Source: Vibrio ichthyoenteri ATCC 700023 (GTDB lineage Bacteria > Pseudomonadota > Gammaproteobacteria > Enterobacterales > Vibrionaceae). Taken from it: 35,305 nucleotides of DNA. Every line of letters starts with the position of its first letter. Positions within the stretch are counted from its first letter, which is position 1. Positions 1 through 8,955 of this stretch are shown in pieces. The stretch covers positions 1-35,305 of the forward strand of contig NZ_AFWF01000218.1 in the NCBI RefSeq assembly GCF_000222605.1. The letters run 5' to 3'. The notes beneath the pieces were generated by a model. The model ran no database searches and was not told the origin of the DNA. It worked only from the letters and a program-made list of their open reading frames with translations. Both the position numbers and the translations under genes were made by a program.

Positions 1-101
1 AATTTCGTTTTCATCTTTAGCCAAGTGAAGACAAGAGGTACCGTTATTTGCATAGCAAATAACAACATTATCAGTGTACTAATCTGATGATGAAAGAACG
101 T
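1..101. other. Leader region upstream of tRNA-Ser
   Basis: This stretch holds no coding frame that I can support. It contains a perfect inverted repeat with 9-base arms (GTTATTTGC at 43-51 and its complement at 55-63) around a 3-base centre. A TACTAAT stretch at 78-84 is a possible -10 element for the tRNA gene that starts at 102. The repeat has no T-run on either side, so it does not look like a terminator. It may instead sit in the promoter or operator region. Confidence 0.4.
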
Positions 102-192
102 GGAGAGATGGCTGAGTGGTTTAAAGCACCGGTCTTGAAAACCGGCGTGGGTTTATAGCCCACCTAGGGTTCAAATCCCTATCTCTCCGCCA
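102..192 (+). tRNA. tRNA-Ser (anticodon TGA)
   Basis: A 91-base class II tRNA with a long variable arm. The acceptor stem pairs GGAGAGA (102-108) with TCTCTCC (182-188), followed by discriminator G189 and an encoded CCA at 190-192. The anticodon loop reads CTTGAAA, giving anticodon TGA, which decodes UCA serine codons. The T arm carries GGTTCAAATCC. The extra arm (GTGGGTTTATAGCCCAC) is typical of tRNA-Ser. A rho-independent terminator follows directly. Confidence 0.97.
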
Positions 193-203
193 CATTCGAA
201 TAA

Positions 204-229
204 CCCCAGTCGAAAGACTGGGGTTTTTT
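204..229 (+). terminator. Rho-independent terminator of tRNA-Ser
   Basis: A perfect 8-bp stem, CCCCAGTC (204-211) with GACTGGGG (216-223), is closed by a GAAA tetraloop and followed by six T (224-229). It lies 12 bases past the tRNA 3' end. Confidence 0.93.
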
Positions 230-346
230 CGTTTATAACGCCTAAAAATGTAGAGCCTCCAATCGTCATCGATAGATTCGATACGATAGCTTGACCGCTC
301 TATATCCTAAAGAGATACAATTTCTCAACTCTCCTTTCTTTCAGGC

Positions 347-374
347 ATAAAAAAACCGGCCTTAAGGCCGGCTT
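347..374 (-). terminator. Rho-independent terminator of add
   Basis: Read on the minus strand, CCGGCC-TTAA-GGCCGG (356-371), extended by flanking A/T pairs, is followed by a run of seven T. It sits about 25 bases beyond the add stop codon. No coding feature is visible between the tRNA terminator and this element. Confidence 0.9.
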
Positions 375-397
375 TGAAATTCAATTTATGTCATCGC

Positions 398-1402
398 TTA
401 AGCGCGCTTAGCTGCCATGTCGCGTAGCGCTTGTTTCTCTGCGTTAGACAAGAACGCCAACTCTAGACCGTTGATCTGTGCTTGACGAATCTGTGCTTGA
501 GACAGGCCAGCTTGTGGTGCTGCGACTTCATATTCGTAAGGTAGTTCAATACCTTCAACCGCTGGATCGTCAGTGTTTAGGCACGCCAATACACCATGCT
601 CAAGGAATTGTTTGATTGGGTGATTCGCCAGTGATTCAACCGTGCTGGTTTGGAAGTTAGAGGTTAGACATGACTCAATACCAATGCGGTTAGCGGCGAG
701 GTAGTCCATTAATTTTGGATCGTGAATGGCTTTAACGCCGTGACCGATACGCGTTGCGCCTAGATCACGAATTGCTTGCCACATGCTTTCAGCACCAGCA
801 GCTTCACCCGCATGTACGGTGACGTTAAGACCGGCATCCTTGACTTGCGTAAAGTGAGTGACAAAACGATCACCAGGTTGACCTAGTTCATCGCCTGCTA
901 GATCAACGGCAACGATATGATCTTTCAGTGAAAGAATGGCATCAAGTTCTTGTTGGCAAGCGTCTGTACCGAACGTACGGCTCATAATGCCAATCAGGTT
1001 CGCTTTAACACCAAAGTCACGCATACCAGCTTGCACGCCATCAACAACCGCTTCTACAACGCCTGCGACAGGAAGATTATGTTTCATCGCCATGTAGTAA
1101 GGAGAAAAGCGTAGCTCGGCGTAATCGATTTGAGCGTTAAGCGCATCTTCAACGTTTTCATATGCGACGCGACGGCAAGCTTCTAAGTCACCAAGAACCG
1201 CTACACCCCAATCTAACTTTGACAAGAAAGCGACAAGTGAAGGTTCAGCCTCAACGATTTGCACATGCGGGGTTAAACCCGCAATATCATAAGCTGGCAG
1301 AGCAACGCCAAACTTTTGTCCCAGTTCGAGAATTGTCTGAGTACGGATGTTGCCATCTAAATGGCGATGCAAGTCGGTGAGCGGTAGATTCTTAGTTATC
1401 AT
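398..1402 (-). CDS. add: Adenosine deaminase
   Basis: Hydrolyses adenosine (and deoxyadenosine) to inosine plus ammonia in the cytoplasm, for purine salvage. It is a 334-residue protein; the E. coli enzyme has 333. Numbering from the chosen ATG, zinc ligands fall at H12 and H14 (HRHLDGN motif) and H197 (VHAGEAAG motif). The catalytic glutamate is E200, the catalytic histidine H221 (GHGVKAI), and the D278/D279 pair lies in LNTDDP. All match the E. coli enzyme. The open frame extends 15 codons upstream, but that extension ([14 protein letters not shown]) is not part of the family, so the start at 1402 ([10 protein letters not shown]) is preferred. It is a single-gene unit on the minus strand with its own terminator. 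Confidence in function is high; the start is probable. Confidence 0.96.
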   Translation of the reverse strand: MITKNLPLTDLHRHLDGNIRTQTILELGQKFGVALPAYDIAGLTPHVQIVEAEPSLVAFLSKLDWGVAVLGDLEACRRVAYENVEDALNAQIDYAELRFSPYYMAMKHNLPVAGVVEAVVDGVQAGMRDFGVKANLIGIMSRTFGTDACQQELDAILSLKDHIVAVDLAGDELGQPGDRFVTHFTQVKDAGLNVTVHAGEAAGAESMWQAIRDLGATRIGHGVKAIHDPKLMDYLAANRIGIESCLTSNFQTSTVESLANHPIKQFLEHGVLACLNTDDPAVEGIELPYEYEVAAPQAGLSQAQIRQAQINGLELAFLSNAEKQALRDMAAKRA

Positions 1403-1475
1403 TATAATTGTCTCAATGGTGTAAATTGAGCTAAGTATAAGAATCAAATTGGCGGGTGTCAGCCCAGAAAGTGCT

Positions 1476-1502
1476 AAAACTCAGCTGATTTTGCTGAGTT
1501 TT
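1476..1502 (-). terminator. Likely terminator at the end of the GGDEF-EAL gene
   Basis: A perfect 10-bp inverted repeat, AAAACTCAGC (1476-1485) with GCTGAGTTTT (1493-1502), has a 7-base loop. On the minus strand it ends in TTTT and overlaps the stop codon of the upstream GGDEF-EAL frame. The A-flanked symmetry could let it work in both directions, but no plus-strand gene ends here. Confidence 0.7.
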
Positions 1503-3997
1503 ACTTCATGTTAACTAAATCTGTTGGCCATTCTTCATAAGGAAGCGGTCTGCTGTAGAGAAAGCCCTGCCCTTGATGGCACTTAAGCTGCTTGAGTAAT
1601 TCGGCTTGTTCAACCGTTTCAATTCCTTCTGCAACCAATTCAACGTTCATCCCGCGTGTCATGTTGATGATGGCGGCGACAATAGAGTTGTCTAATTGTT
1701 GCTTATTAAGCTTATTGACGAAGGTGCGATCGATTTTTAGACAATCAAATGGCAACTTGTGTAGGTAAGCAAGAGAGCTATAACCGGTACCAAAATCATC
1801 GATAGCGATATGAATACCGAGATCGCGAATCGCTTGCATGTTTTCTATCGTCACTGGGTCGTTGTCGACTAAGCGAGATTCGGTGATTTCCAGTGTTAAG
1901 TTATTCGCCGATAGTCCTGATGTGCTCAACGTTTCTTTGAGAATACTAAGCAAATCGTGTTGAGAGAGTTGGTTAACGGAAAGATTGACGTGTAAATGGA
2001 AGTTCTCGTCCCACTTACTCTCTTTGATGCCTTTAACGGTGTCATTACATGCCTGGGTCAAAATGTGCTGGCCGATAGCACCAATAAAGCCATTTTCTTC
2101 CGCTATTGGGATGAAATCGAGCGGCGAAATTAACCCTGCTGTAGGTGATATCCAGCGCGCGAGCGCTTCAGCTCCAATAATTTTACCGGTGTTGAGATCG
2201 ACGATCGGTTGATAAAAAGGGATGAATTCTTGTCGTTCCAATGCATTTTTCATCTTGGCATGCATTTGCGTGCGTTTACGCGAAATATCGGCCATTTCAG
2301 GTTTGTAATAACTGAACATGGCTTGATCTTGTTTGGTGTTACTCAGTGCGATGCTGCCGTTGCGCAGCCACAATGTCATATTATCTGAGTCTATGTCTTT
2401 GACGATACCAAGCGAGACTTGAATTAATACACTGTCTTGCTCAATGGTATAAGGTGCCGAAAAAATTTGCTGAATGCGGCTGATCGCGAATGAAATTTCT
2501 TCATTTGATTGCGGTTCGCAGAGATAAAGCGCAAATTCATCACCGCCAATGCGTGCAATCAGTGCGTTGTCATCAAAGGCGGATTTTAAACGTTCTGCAA
2601 TAATTATCAGCAGTTGGTCGCCGCGAATATGACCCATGCTGTCATTGATTTCACGGAACTTATTAATCCCTATCAGCAATAAACAACCGTTCATCGGCCC
2701 AAGTTTATCGCATGTATCCACTAAGCCCTCACGACTGTAGAGTTTGGTCAACGAGTCATAGAGTAGCTGTGATTGGATTTTATGAAACGAAATCTTGAGA
2801 CTGTCGGTCATTTCATTGAAGGCTTGTACCAGCATGGTTGTTTCGTAAATATTACCCGATCTCGGTAACTCACTATTCCAATCGCCGGTAGAAAGTTGCT
2901 TAGCGGCATTAGCCGTTGAGGTGATCGGTGTGACTACCCGATTAAAGGTGATGAGGCCAAGCATGATGCCTAAGGAGCTAATAACCAGCGCTATGATCCA
3001 GCTGTTTTGTTGCGCTTCGGGCATCTTGCCGAGCAACGCACTTTCGGAGATAGCAACACCGATATACCACTTAAGACCATACTGATCTTGATACGGTGTG
3101 ATGTATTTAAAGTAACGCTCTCCCAAAATATGATTGGTGAGATGTTTGGCTTCGGTCGGCAGTGTGCGATGGCTAATATACTGTGCTGTTGCCTGAATCA
3201 CCGGGACTCAGTTCAGTACCCCAAGAAACAATGCTACCTGATTCGGAATGGGCAACGATGCGTTGTTGTTCATCAAAGAGATAAATTGTGGCTGCGGTCT
3301 TTGCTTGTTGATCGCGCAAGAAAATGTTGAACGTTTCTAGTTTAATATCACTGACTACCACACCTTGAAATGCTTGCTGATACCAGACTGGACTAATTGC
3401 GGATAGGGTGATTTCTTGTCGTTCATCAGCATTGGTGTAGATCGACGACCAGTGTGAATAATGTTGATTGGCGACGGCAGTATACCAAGGTCGTTGGCGA
3501 GGATCATATTCGGCAATAATGGAGCGAATGTTCGCGCTAATTTGATGGTCTTTGAAGATAATCAGCTCGTTGTTAGTGCGCTCATCCTGCAACATGAGTG
3601 AATAGTGATTGATATCTTCTTTGCGCAGCCCGATATATTGGCCGCCTTCGCCACCAAAGCCGATGTTGTCTAATTGAGGAACATCGGTGTATAGAGCTTC
3701 AAAACTCTCAAACATTACCTTCTGTAATAAAGAAAGGTTATCGGTGGTATAGAGTTGGTTTGATTCGATGTTATGGCGTAAGACTAAGCTGGCTTGAAAT
3801 GGTCGATTTAAAAAACTATCCAGTTCTAACCCTACGTTATCGGTGAGTGTGCTGAGCTGTTTGCGGCTAATGTCAGAGACCATTTCTTCATAGTTGGTGT
3901 TCTGTACTGCGATGATCAAGCCCATCGTAAAGAGAAAAATCAATACAAAGGGTAGAATTACGGCGGTTCTAAGCGAGATTTGAGTGCTAGCCGGCAT
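1501..3997 (-). pseudogene. Cache-HAMP-GGDEF-EAL cyclic-di-GMP protein, split by a one-base frameshift
   Basis: Two minus-strand frames together make one membrane sensor of about 830 residues. The upstream frame (3997 to 3173, 274 aa) has a TM helix near residues 12-30 and a periplasmic Cache-type region (e.g. DPRQRPWYTAV). The downstream frame (from about 3201 to 1501) continues the sensor (LKWYIGVAISE), then a second TM, a HAMP region, a GGDEF domain with intact ARIGGDEFA, and an EAL domain with GAEALARW, DDFGTGYSS and EGIE. The catalytic motifs of both a diguanylate cyclase and a phosphodiesterase are therefore present. The frames meet at CCGGG (3201-3205). Dropping one base there gives a smooth ELSPVIQATAQYI. 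The isolated downstream frame has only a GTG start with no good ribosome site. It is either a real frameshift mutation, a sequencing error, or less likely programmed +1 slippage at CCC. Its substrate is unknown. Confidence 0.85.
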
Positions 3998-4091
3998 GTG
4001 TTCGAATCTTCAAATATACCATTCTGTAATTGTATGTTTTTTGTCGTAAGCGAGCGAGTGGTTTTACATTAAAAGGTGACCCTAGCCTGTA

Positions 4092-4133
4092 CACATAAAA
4101 ACAACCACCAGATTGCCTCATTGTTTTTATGTG
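4092..4133. repeat. Perfect 13-bp inverted repeat downstream of ntrC
   Basis: CACATAAAAACAA (4092-4104) pairs perfectly with TTGTTTTTATGTG (4121-4133) across a 16-base loop. It begins 16 bases after the ntrC stop and lies upstream of the GGDEF-EAL gene, both on the minus strand. The stem is AT-rich and carries T5 inside the arm, so it could be a weak ntrC terminator or an operator for the downstream gene. Confidence 0.6.
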
Positions 4134-4148
4134 CGTTTGCTAGTGGCG

Positions 4149-5552
4149 TTAATAGAGCTCTTTTAACTTTCGGGTTAGGGTGTTTCTTCCCCAGCCGAGT
4201 ACTTTTGCGGCATCTTGTTTATGGCCATTGGTATGATCCAATGCTGCTTCAAGTAGAATTCGTTCAAACTCAGGCAGTGCGTAACTGAGTAACTCAGAAT
4301 CCCCACTGGCTAAAGCGTTCTTGGCCCAATCAGACAGTTGTTGCTGCCAATTTTCACTCGCGCTATTGGATGATGTTGGTTTGACTTCTAATAACTCTGC
4401 GGGTAAATCGTTGGGTAAAACTTCGCTGCCACTGGCCATTACAGTTAACCAACGACAGATGTTTTCTAATTGACGAACGTTGCCTGGCCAGTCAAGTTTG
4501 GCCAAGGTTTCGACCGTTGTAGGATGTAAGGTTTTTACATCAACGCTCAGTTCTTCAGATGCCAATTGCAGAAAGTGCAGAGTCAGTTTTTCAATGTCTT
4601 GGCGACGTTCTCTCAGCGATGGAATTTGAATACGGATGACGTTGAGACGATGGAATAAATCCTCACGAAAATCGCCTTGTTGCACTAATTTTTCGAGATT
4701 TTGGTGGGTAGCGGCGACGATACGGACATCGACTTTGATTGGCGATATGCCACCAACACGGTAGAACTGACCATCAGCCAGAACTCGTAGTAAGCGTGTT
4801 TGAATATCCAGAGGCATATCACCAATTTCATCTAAGAACAGCGTCCCACCATTGGCTTGTTCAAAGCGACCTTGGCGCACGCTATTGGCGCCAGTAAATG
4901 CGCCTTTTTCATGGCCAAACAATTCCGACTCAATCAAGTCTTTAGGTATCGCTGCCATATTCAAGGCGATAAATGGGCTTTTGGCGCGTGGGCTGTGGCG
5001 GTGCAGTGCGTGAGCAACTAGCTCTTTACCGGTACCCGATTCCCCATTGATTAGCACTGATATTGATGAGCGGGATAGCCGCCCAATCGCTCGAAACACC
5101 TCTTGCATTGCGGGTGCTTCACCAATAATTTCCGGTGTTGGCTGCAATTGGTTTTCGGCTTTGGCTTGTTGCTGGCGCTGCTCTTGATTGTGTGCGATCG
5201 CGCGCTCAACCAAGGTGAGGGTTTCATCTACATCAAAAGGTTTAGGCAAGTATTCAAATGCACCTTGCTGGTAGGCATTTACTGCGGCGTCGAGATCAGA
5301 GTGTGCCGTCATGATGATCACAGGTAAGTCTGGTGAGCGTTCATGTACTTGATTTAATAATTCAATGCCACTAATGCCGGGCATGCGAATATCAGAAATG
5401 AGGACGTCAGGCGTTTCGCGCTCTAGTGCTAGCAGTACGCTTTCCGCATCCGCGAAGGTTTCACATTTTATGTTGGCGGATGCGAGTGTTTTTTCCATTA
5501 CCCAACGGATAGAACTATCGTCATCAACAACCCAAACGTATCCTTTGCTCAT
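4149..5552 (-). CDS. ntrC: Nitrogen regulation response regulator NtrC (NRI)
   Basis: Sigma-54-dependent activator that switches on nitrogen-assimilation genes when phosphorylated by NtrB. It is 467 residues; E. coli NtrC has 469. The receiver domain (1-120) has phosphoacceptor D54 in ISDIRMPG and the acidic pair near D11/D12. The AAA+ domain (about 140-370) carries the Walker A GESGTGKE, the sigma-54 contact loop GAFTGA and the Walker [11 protein letters not shown] Fis-type helix-turn-helix closes the protein ([20 protein letters not shown]). The start at 5552 has a GAGGAA ribosome site just upstream. It is 39 bases downstream of ntrB and almost certainly co-transcribed with it. The likely targets visible here are the NtrC sites before ntrB and glnA. 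Confidence 0.97.
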   Translation of the reverse strand: MSKGYVWVVDDDSSIRWVMEKTLASANIKCETFADAESVLLALERETPDVLISDIRMPGISGIELLNQVHERSPDLPVIIMTAHSDLDAAVNAYQQGAFEYLPKPFDVDETLTLVERAIAHNQEQRQQQAKAENQLQPTPEIIGEAPAMQEVFRAIGRLSRSSISVLINGESGTGKELVAHALHRHSPRAKSPFIALNMAAIPKDLIESELFGHEKGAFTGANSVRQGRFEQANGGTLFLDEIGDMPLDIQTRLLRVLADGQFYRVGGISPIKVDVRIVAATHQNLEKLVQQGDFREDLFHRLNVIRIQIPSLRERRQDIEKLTLHFLQLASEELSVDVKTLHPTTVETLAKLDWPGNVRQLENICRWLTVMASGSEVLPNDLPAELLEVKPTSSNSASENWQQQLSDWAKNALASGDSELLSYALPEFERILLEAALDHTNGHKQDAAKVLGWGRNTLTRKLKELY

Positions 5553-5591
5553 AGTCTTTATTCCTCACGGCAGTCCGTGTCACGTTATTTA

Positions 5592-6641
5592 TTATGTAAT
5601 TGGCAGATAGATGGTAAAGCAAGTGCGTCCCGGCCAGCTTTCAACATCAATTTTACCTTTATGTTGATCGATCAAGTTTTGTGAAATAGAGAGGCCTAAC
5701 CCCGTGCCGCCTTCGCGACCACTGACCATAGGATAAAACAAGGTATCTTGCAGATCGGCAGGAATGCCAGGGCCATTATCGATAACTTCTATCTTGGCGG
5801 CGAGTTTGTAGCGCTGGCCATGGATATTGGCTTGGTGCACTGTTCTGGTGCGAATGGTAATTTGGCCGAGTTCCTGCTTACTTAATATCTGCCCAGCATT
5901 GCTGACGATGTTAAGCAGCGCCTGCTCGATTTGCTCAACATCCATCATGATGTCCGGCAAGCTTGGATCGTAATCACGCTCGATGACAATTTGCCGGCCG
6001 ATATCTAATTCTACCAACTGACGAACTTTTTCCAGAATCAGATGAAGATTCTCAGATTTTTTAACCCCAGGTCGTTGCGGGCCTAATAAGCGGTCGACCA
6101 ACGAGCGTAGCCTATCGGCTTGCTCGATAATGATCTGGGTATATTCTTTTAAGCTTTGGTCGGGCAAGCATCTTTCTAGCAGTTGCGCCGCGCCGCGCAG
6201 TCCGCCGAGTGGGTTTTTGATTTCATGTGCTAGGCCACGCACCAATAATTTGGCTGCTTGTTGTTGAGCGTGTTGATTGAGCTCTTGTGATAAACGACGT
6301 TGTTGATCAATTTTGCGCATTTCAACCAGCAGCAATAATTGTTTTTGCCAACTGATCGGGCTAACCGTCACCTCAAGCATCAAAGGTTTTCCATCGACGA
6401 TAAAAGTCACGTCACTGTCGGTAATGCTTTGGCCACTTTGCAACGGTTGGGAGAGCAAACTTAATTCAAGTGAAGCGTGCTGGATATGCTGATGCAAAGA
6501 GGTATCAATCAAGCGCTTTGCACTTTGTGAGAAAAGTTGTTCAGACGCGGGATTGGCATATTGAATACGCAGTGATTCATCCATGATCAAAATCGCAGTG
6601 ACTTGATGATTAAGTATTACCGTATCGAGATCGTGATTCAC
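5592..6641 (-). CDS. ntrB: Nitrogen regulation sensor histidine kinase NtrB (NRII)
   Basis: Cytoplasmic kinase/phosphatase that controls NtrC phosphorylation in response to PII and hence to the glutamine/2-oxoglutarate balance. It is 349 residues, matching E. coli GlnL. An N-terminal PAS domain (about 5-110) is followed by the dimerisation/phosphotransfer helix with H139 in GLAHEIKNPLGG, then the ATPase domain with the N box (NIVSNAGQ), DNGPGIP and the GREGGTGLGLSISQ lid. There is no membrane segment. The start is GTG at 6641, with GGAGAA placed 5-7 bases upstream. The gene lies between glnA and ntrC. A perfect NtrC-type site 36 bases upstream of the start suggests autoregulation. Confidence 0.97.
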   Translation of the reverse strand: MNHDLDTVILNHQVTAILIMDESLRIQYANPASEQLFSQSAKRLIDTSLHQHIQHASLELSLLSQPLQSGQSITDSDVTFIVDGKPLMLEVTVSPISWQKQLLLLVEMRKIDQQRRLSQELNQHAQQQAAKLLVRGLAHEIKNPLGGLRGAAQLLERCLPDQSLKEYTQIIIEQADRLRSLVDRLLGPQRPGVKKSENLHLILEKVRQLVELDIGRQIVIERDYDPSLPDIMMDVEQIEQALLNIVSNAGQILSKQELGQITIRTRTVHQANIHGQRYKLAAKIEVIDNGPGIPADLQDTLFYPMVSGREGGTGLGLSISQNLIDQHKGKIDVESWPGRTCFTIYLPIT

Positions 6642-6676
6642 CTAAATTCTCCGTTTACATCATACTGGTCCGTCAG

Positions 6677-6693
6677 TGCACCAATGTGGTGCA
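6677..6693 (-). promoter_or_regulatory. NtrC-binding site upstream of ntrB
   Basis: The sequence TGCACC-AATGT-GGTGCA is a perfect dyad matching the enterobacterial NtrC consensus (TGCACC-N5-GGTGCA). It lies 36-52 bases upstream of the ntrB start. In E. coli an NtrC site overlaps the glnL promoter and represses it. The same arrangement is inferred here. Confidence 0.85.
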
Positions 6694-6926
6694 ATGCAAA
6701 TTAAGTATGGCGTATTCTCTATTGAAGAGAAAGCGAAAGTGCGTTTCAGTCGTAGTTAAATGCCACTTTTGGGCGCTTAAACCGCTAGGATTTAAAAAGC
6801 ACTGCAATAGAAGGAGATAATGCAATTTGCTTGCCGCTTTAATCGTTATTCACAAGATTACCTGTGTGGAAAAGAGAGGGGCGGGTTAGTATCCATTAAT
6901 GGGAAGGTCGGGTGTGAAACACCTAT

Positions 6927-6954
6927 AAAAAAAGGCCCGCCGATGGGCGAGCCT
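6927..6954 (-). terminator. Rho-independent terminator of glnA
   Basis: On the minus strand, AGGCTCGCC pairs with GGCGGGCCT (6946-6954 with 6933-6941, one T-G wobble) around a CATC loop, followed by seven T. It is 18 bases past the glnA stop. It separates glnA from ntrBC, so full ntrBC expression needs read-through or the ntrB promoter. Confidence 0.92.
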
Positions 6955-6972
6955 ATTATTCATGCAAGCAAA

Positions 6973-8382
6973 TTACACTGAGTAGTAAAGTTCAAACTCA
7001 AGTGGGTGCGTTGCCATGTTTACTTTCTCAACATCTTGCATTTTTAGCTTAATGTAAGAATCGATGAAGTCATCAGAGAATACGCCGCCTGAAGTCAAGA
7101 ACTCGCGATCTTCGTCAAGAGCTTTTAGAGCCACTTCTAGTGATTCTGCTACTTTTGGAATTTCAGCTGCTTCTTCTGCTGGTAGGTCGTACAAATCTTT
7201 ATCCATCGCTTCGCCTGGGTGGATCTTGTTCTTGATACCGTCAAGGCCAGCCATTAGTAGACAAGCAAACGCTAGGTATGGGTTTGCTGCTGGATCTGGG
7301 AAGCGAGCTTCAATACGACGCGCTTTCGGGCTTGGTACCACAGGGATACGGATAGAAGCTGAACGGTTACGTGCAGAGTATGCAAGCATAACTGGTGCTT
7401 CATAGCCTGGGACTAGACGCTTGTATGAGTTAGTTGATGGGTTAGCAAATGCGTTGATTGCACGAGCGTGTTTGATGATACCACCGATGAAGTTCAGTGC
7501 CATCTCAGATAGACCGCCGTACTTATCGCCAGCAAATAGGTTTTGACCATCTTTGTTTAGAGACATGTGAACGTGCATGCCGCTACCGTTGTCACCAACA
7601 AGTGGCTTAGGCATGAATGTCGCTGTCTTACCAAATGCGTGTGCTACGTTGTGAACCACGTATTTGTAGATTTGGATTTCATCTGCTTTAGTTGTTAGCG
7701 TGTTGAAGCGAGTTGCGATTTCGTTTTGACCCGCAGTTGCTACTTCATGGTGGTGAGCTTCAACAACAAGACCCATCTCTTCCATGATTAGACACATTGC
7801 AGAACGGATGTCTTGTGAAGAGTCAACCGGTGCTACTGGGAAGTAACCACCTTTAACGCCTGGACGGTGACCTTTGTTACCGCCTTCAAAATCAGCGCCT
7901 GTGTTCCATGCCGCTTCTACATCGTCGATCTTAAAGAAAGAACCAGACATGTCGTTTGAGTATTTAACATCGTCAAACAAGAAGAACTCTGGTTCAGGAC
8001 CAACAAGAACGGTGTCAGCTAGACCAGTTGCACGCATGTAATCTTCAGCGCGTTTTGCGATAGAGCGAGGGTCACGGTCGTAACCTTGCATTGTTGCAGG
8101 TTCAAGGATGTCACAACGGATGTTTAGCGTTGCATCTTCTGTGAACGGGTCAAGAACAGCTGATGTTGCGTCAGGCATCATCACCATGTCTGATTCGTTA
8201 ATGCCTTTCCAGCCAGCAACTGAAGAACCATCAAACATCTTACCGTCTTCAAAGAAGTCTGCATCGACTTGGTGAGAAGGGATAGAGATGTGTTGCTCTT
8301 TACCTTTAGTATCAGTAAAGCGTAGGTCAACAAACTTAACTTCGTTTTCTTGGATCAGCGATAGAACGTTTTCAACTGACAT
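6973..8382 (-). CDS. glnA: Glutamine synthetase, type I
   Basis: Condenses glutamate and ammonia to glutamine using ATP, the entry point of nitrogen assimilation. It forms a cytoplasmic dodecamer. It is 469 residues, the same as E. coli GlnA. The N-terminal beta-grasp region (1-100) includes the DGSSVAGW signature. The catalytic region shows the metal-binding [25 protein letters not shown], and the ATP-binding [17 protein letters not shown]. The adenylylation site lies in [11 protein letters not shown] (about Y398), so this is the GS-I-beta type that is regulated by adenylylation. The ribosome site GGAGGTTATCC precedes the ATG. It is driven by a sigma-54 promoter with two upstream NtrC sites (see those entries) and is followed by its own terminator. 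Confidence 0.98.
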   Translation of the reverse strand: MSVENVLSLIQENEVKFVDLRFTDTKGKEQHISIPSHQVDADFFEDGKMFDGSSVAGWKGINESDMVMMPDATSAVLDPFTEDATLNIRCDILEPATMQGYDRDPRSIAKRAEDYMRATGLADTVLVGPEPEFFLFDDVKYSNDMSGSFFKIDDVEAAWNTGADFEGGNKGHRPGVKGGYFPVAPVDSSQDIRSAMCLIMEEMGLVVEAHHHEVATAGQNEIATRFNTLTTKADEIQIYKYVVHNVAHAFGKTATFMPKPLVGDNGSGMHVHMSLNKDGQNLFAGDKYGGLSEMALNFIGGIIKHARAINAFANPSTNSYKRLVPGYEAPVMLAYSARNRSASIRIPVVPSPKARRIEARFPDPAANPYLAFACLLMAGLDGIKNKIHPGEAMDKDLYDLPAEEAAEIPKVAESLEVALKALDEDREFLTSGGVFSDDFIDSYIKLKMQDVEKVNMATHPLEFELYYSV

Positions 8383-8487
8383 CTTGGATAACCTCCAGTG
8401 TTATTAAAGCGGTATTAGCTCGATTTGGGTAATCTAGCATTGATTAATCTTGAATAGAGTTAATTAATCGATGCCGATTTTTACTTA

Positions 8488-8504
8488 GCCAAATTCGTGC
8501 CAAA
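8488..8504 (-). promoter_or_regulatory. Sigma-54 promoter of glnA
   Basis: The minus strand reads TTGGCACGAATTTGGCT. The invariant GG (-24) and GC (-12) are separated by exactly 10 bases, as in E. coli glnAp2 (TTGGCAC...TCGCT). The predicted transcription start is about 8477, giving a leader of roughly 95 bases before the glnA ATG. Confidence 0.88.
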
Positions 8505-8564
8505 AAAATTAATCCATTAATTTCAATGTATTATGTATTTTGCCTTCTCTTTTCTCTATTTTAT

Positions 8565-8581
8565 TGCACCAAGTTGGCATG
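8565..8581 (-). promoter_or_regulatory. NtrC enhancer site 1 (proximal) of glnA
   Basis: TGCACC-AAGTT-GGCATG has one perfect half and one imperfect half of the NtrC dyad. It is centred about 96 bases upstream of the predicted glnA start and two helical turns (21 bp) from the second site. Confidence 0.8.
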
Positions 8582-8585
8582 TGAT

Positions 8586-8602
8586 CGCACCAAGTTGGTG
8601 CG
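8586..8602 (-). promoter_or_regulatory. NtrC enhancer site 2 (distal) of glnA
   Basis: CGCACC-AAGTT-GGTGCG has perfectly complementary 6-base arms and the same AAGTT centre as site 1. It is centred about 117 bases upstream of the predicted transcription start. Together the pair should load NtrC oligomers cooperatively, as at E. coli glnAp2, although the E. coli sites are about 32 bp apart. Confidence 0.85.
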
Positions 8603-8955
8603 GTAAATTCAAGGTGCACAATAATGAAGCAAAAAAGGCGATTCCATTCAGCCGTCGTTTGAACAATATGTCAACGATTTTACGATTAAACTGGAGAGAG
8701 ATTTCCATTATTTCGTTTGCAATTTCGCCCAAGGTCTCGAGATTGTTGACTATGCTTAGGGTGTTGCGGCGAGTTGAGTAAAAAGTTAGCTGCTTAAAAC
8801 GCCTAATATTGTCGAAAACCTCGGGGATGGATCACATATTTCTAGGTTTTTCGCTAAAATCTGGTACATTACGGACGTTTTTTTAATCAAATAAGTGATG
8901 CTTGGCTGAATTATATCCGCTGAGGGTCATTTCTTTTATAAGTGAATCATAATCC

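Larger units (their letters stand above)
6642..6972. other. 331-bp glnA-ntrB intergenic region
   Basis: It holds the perfect NtrC-type palindrome at 6677-6693 near ntrB and the glnA terminator at 6927-6954. The rest (about 6700-6920) shows no coding frame and no clear RNA or repeat. It must carry the ntrB promoter, but I cannot place -10/-35 elements with confidence. Confidence 0.6.
8383..8955. other. 573-bp glnA-typA divergent intergenic region
   Basis: It contains the glnA leader (about 95 bases), the sigma-54 promoter (8488-8504), two NtrC sites (8565-8602) and a GGTGCA half-site at 8612-8617. Farther right (about 8780-8940) must lie the typA promoter; the string TGGTACATT near 8861-8869 is a possible extended -10, but this is weak. 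An 82-codon plus-strand frame (8533-8781) crosses the operators and has no features of a real gene. Confidence 0.7.

Noticed and set aside
102-192. tRNA-Ser as an integration site for an element on its right side
   Set aside because: The tRNA is followed directly by its terminator and then by the core gene add; no repeat of the tRNA 3' end, integrase or composition shift is seen.
3199-3201. GTG as a true start for a separate GGDEF-EAL protein
   Set aside because: The preceding frame ends only 26 bases downstream in the same sensor domain, and the fused reading restores a normal Cache-HAMP layout, so a frameshift explains it better.
7064-7405. 113-codon plus-strand open frame within glnA
   Set aside because: Antisense to a highly conserved enzyme with biased codon use, which commonly creates long shadow frames.
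8533-8781. 82-codon plus-strand open frame in the glnA-typA gap
   Set aside because: It crosses the NtrC operators, has no ribosome site or recognisable sequence, and lies in promoter DNA.
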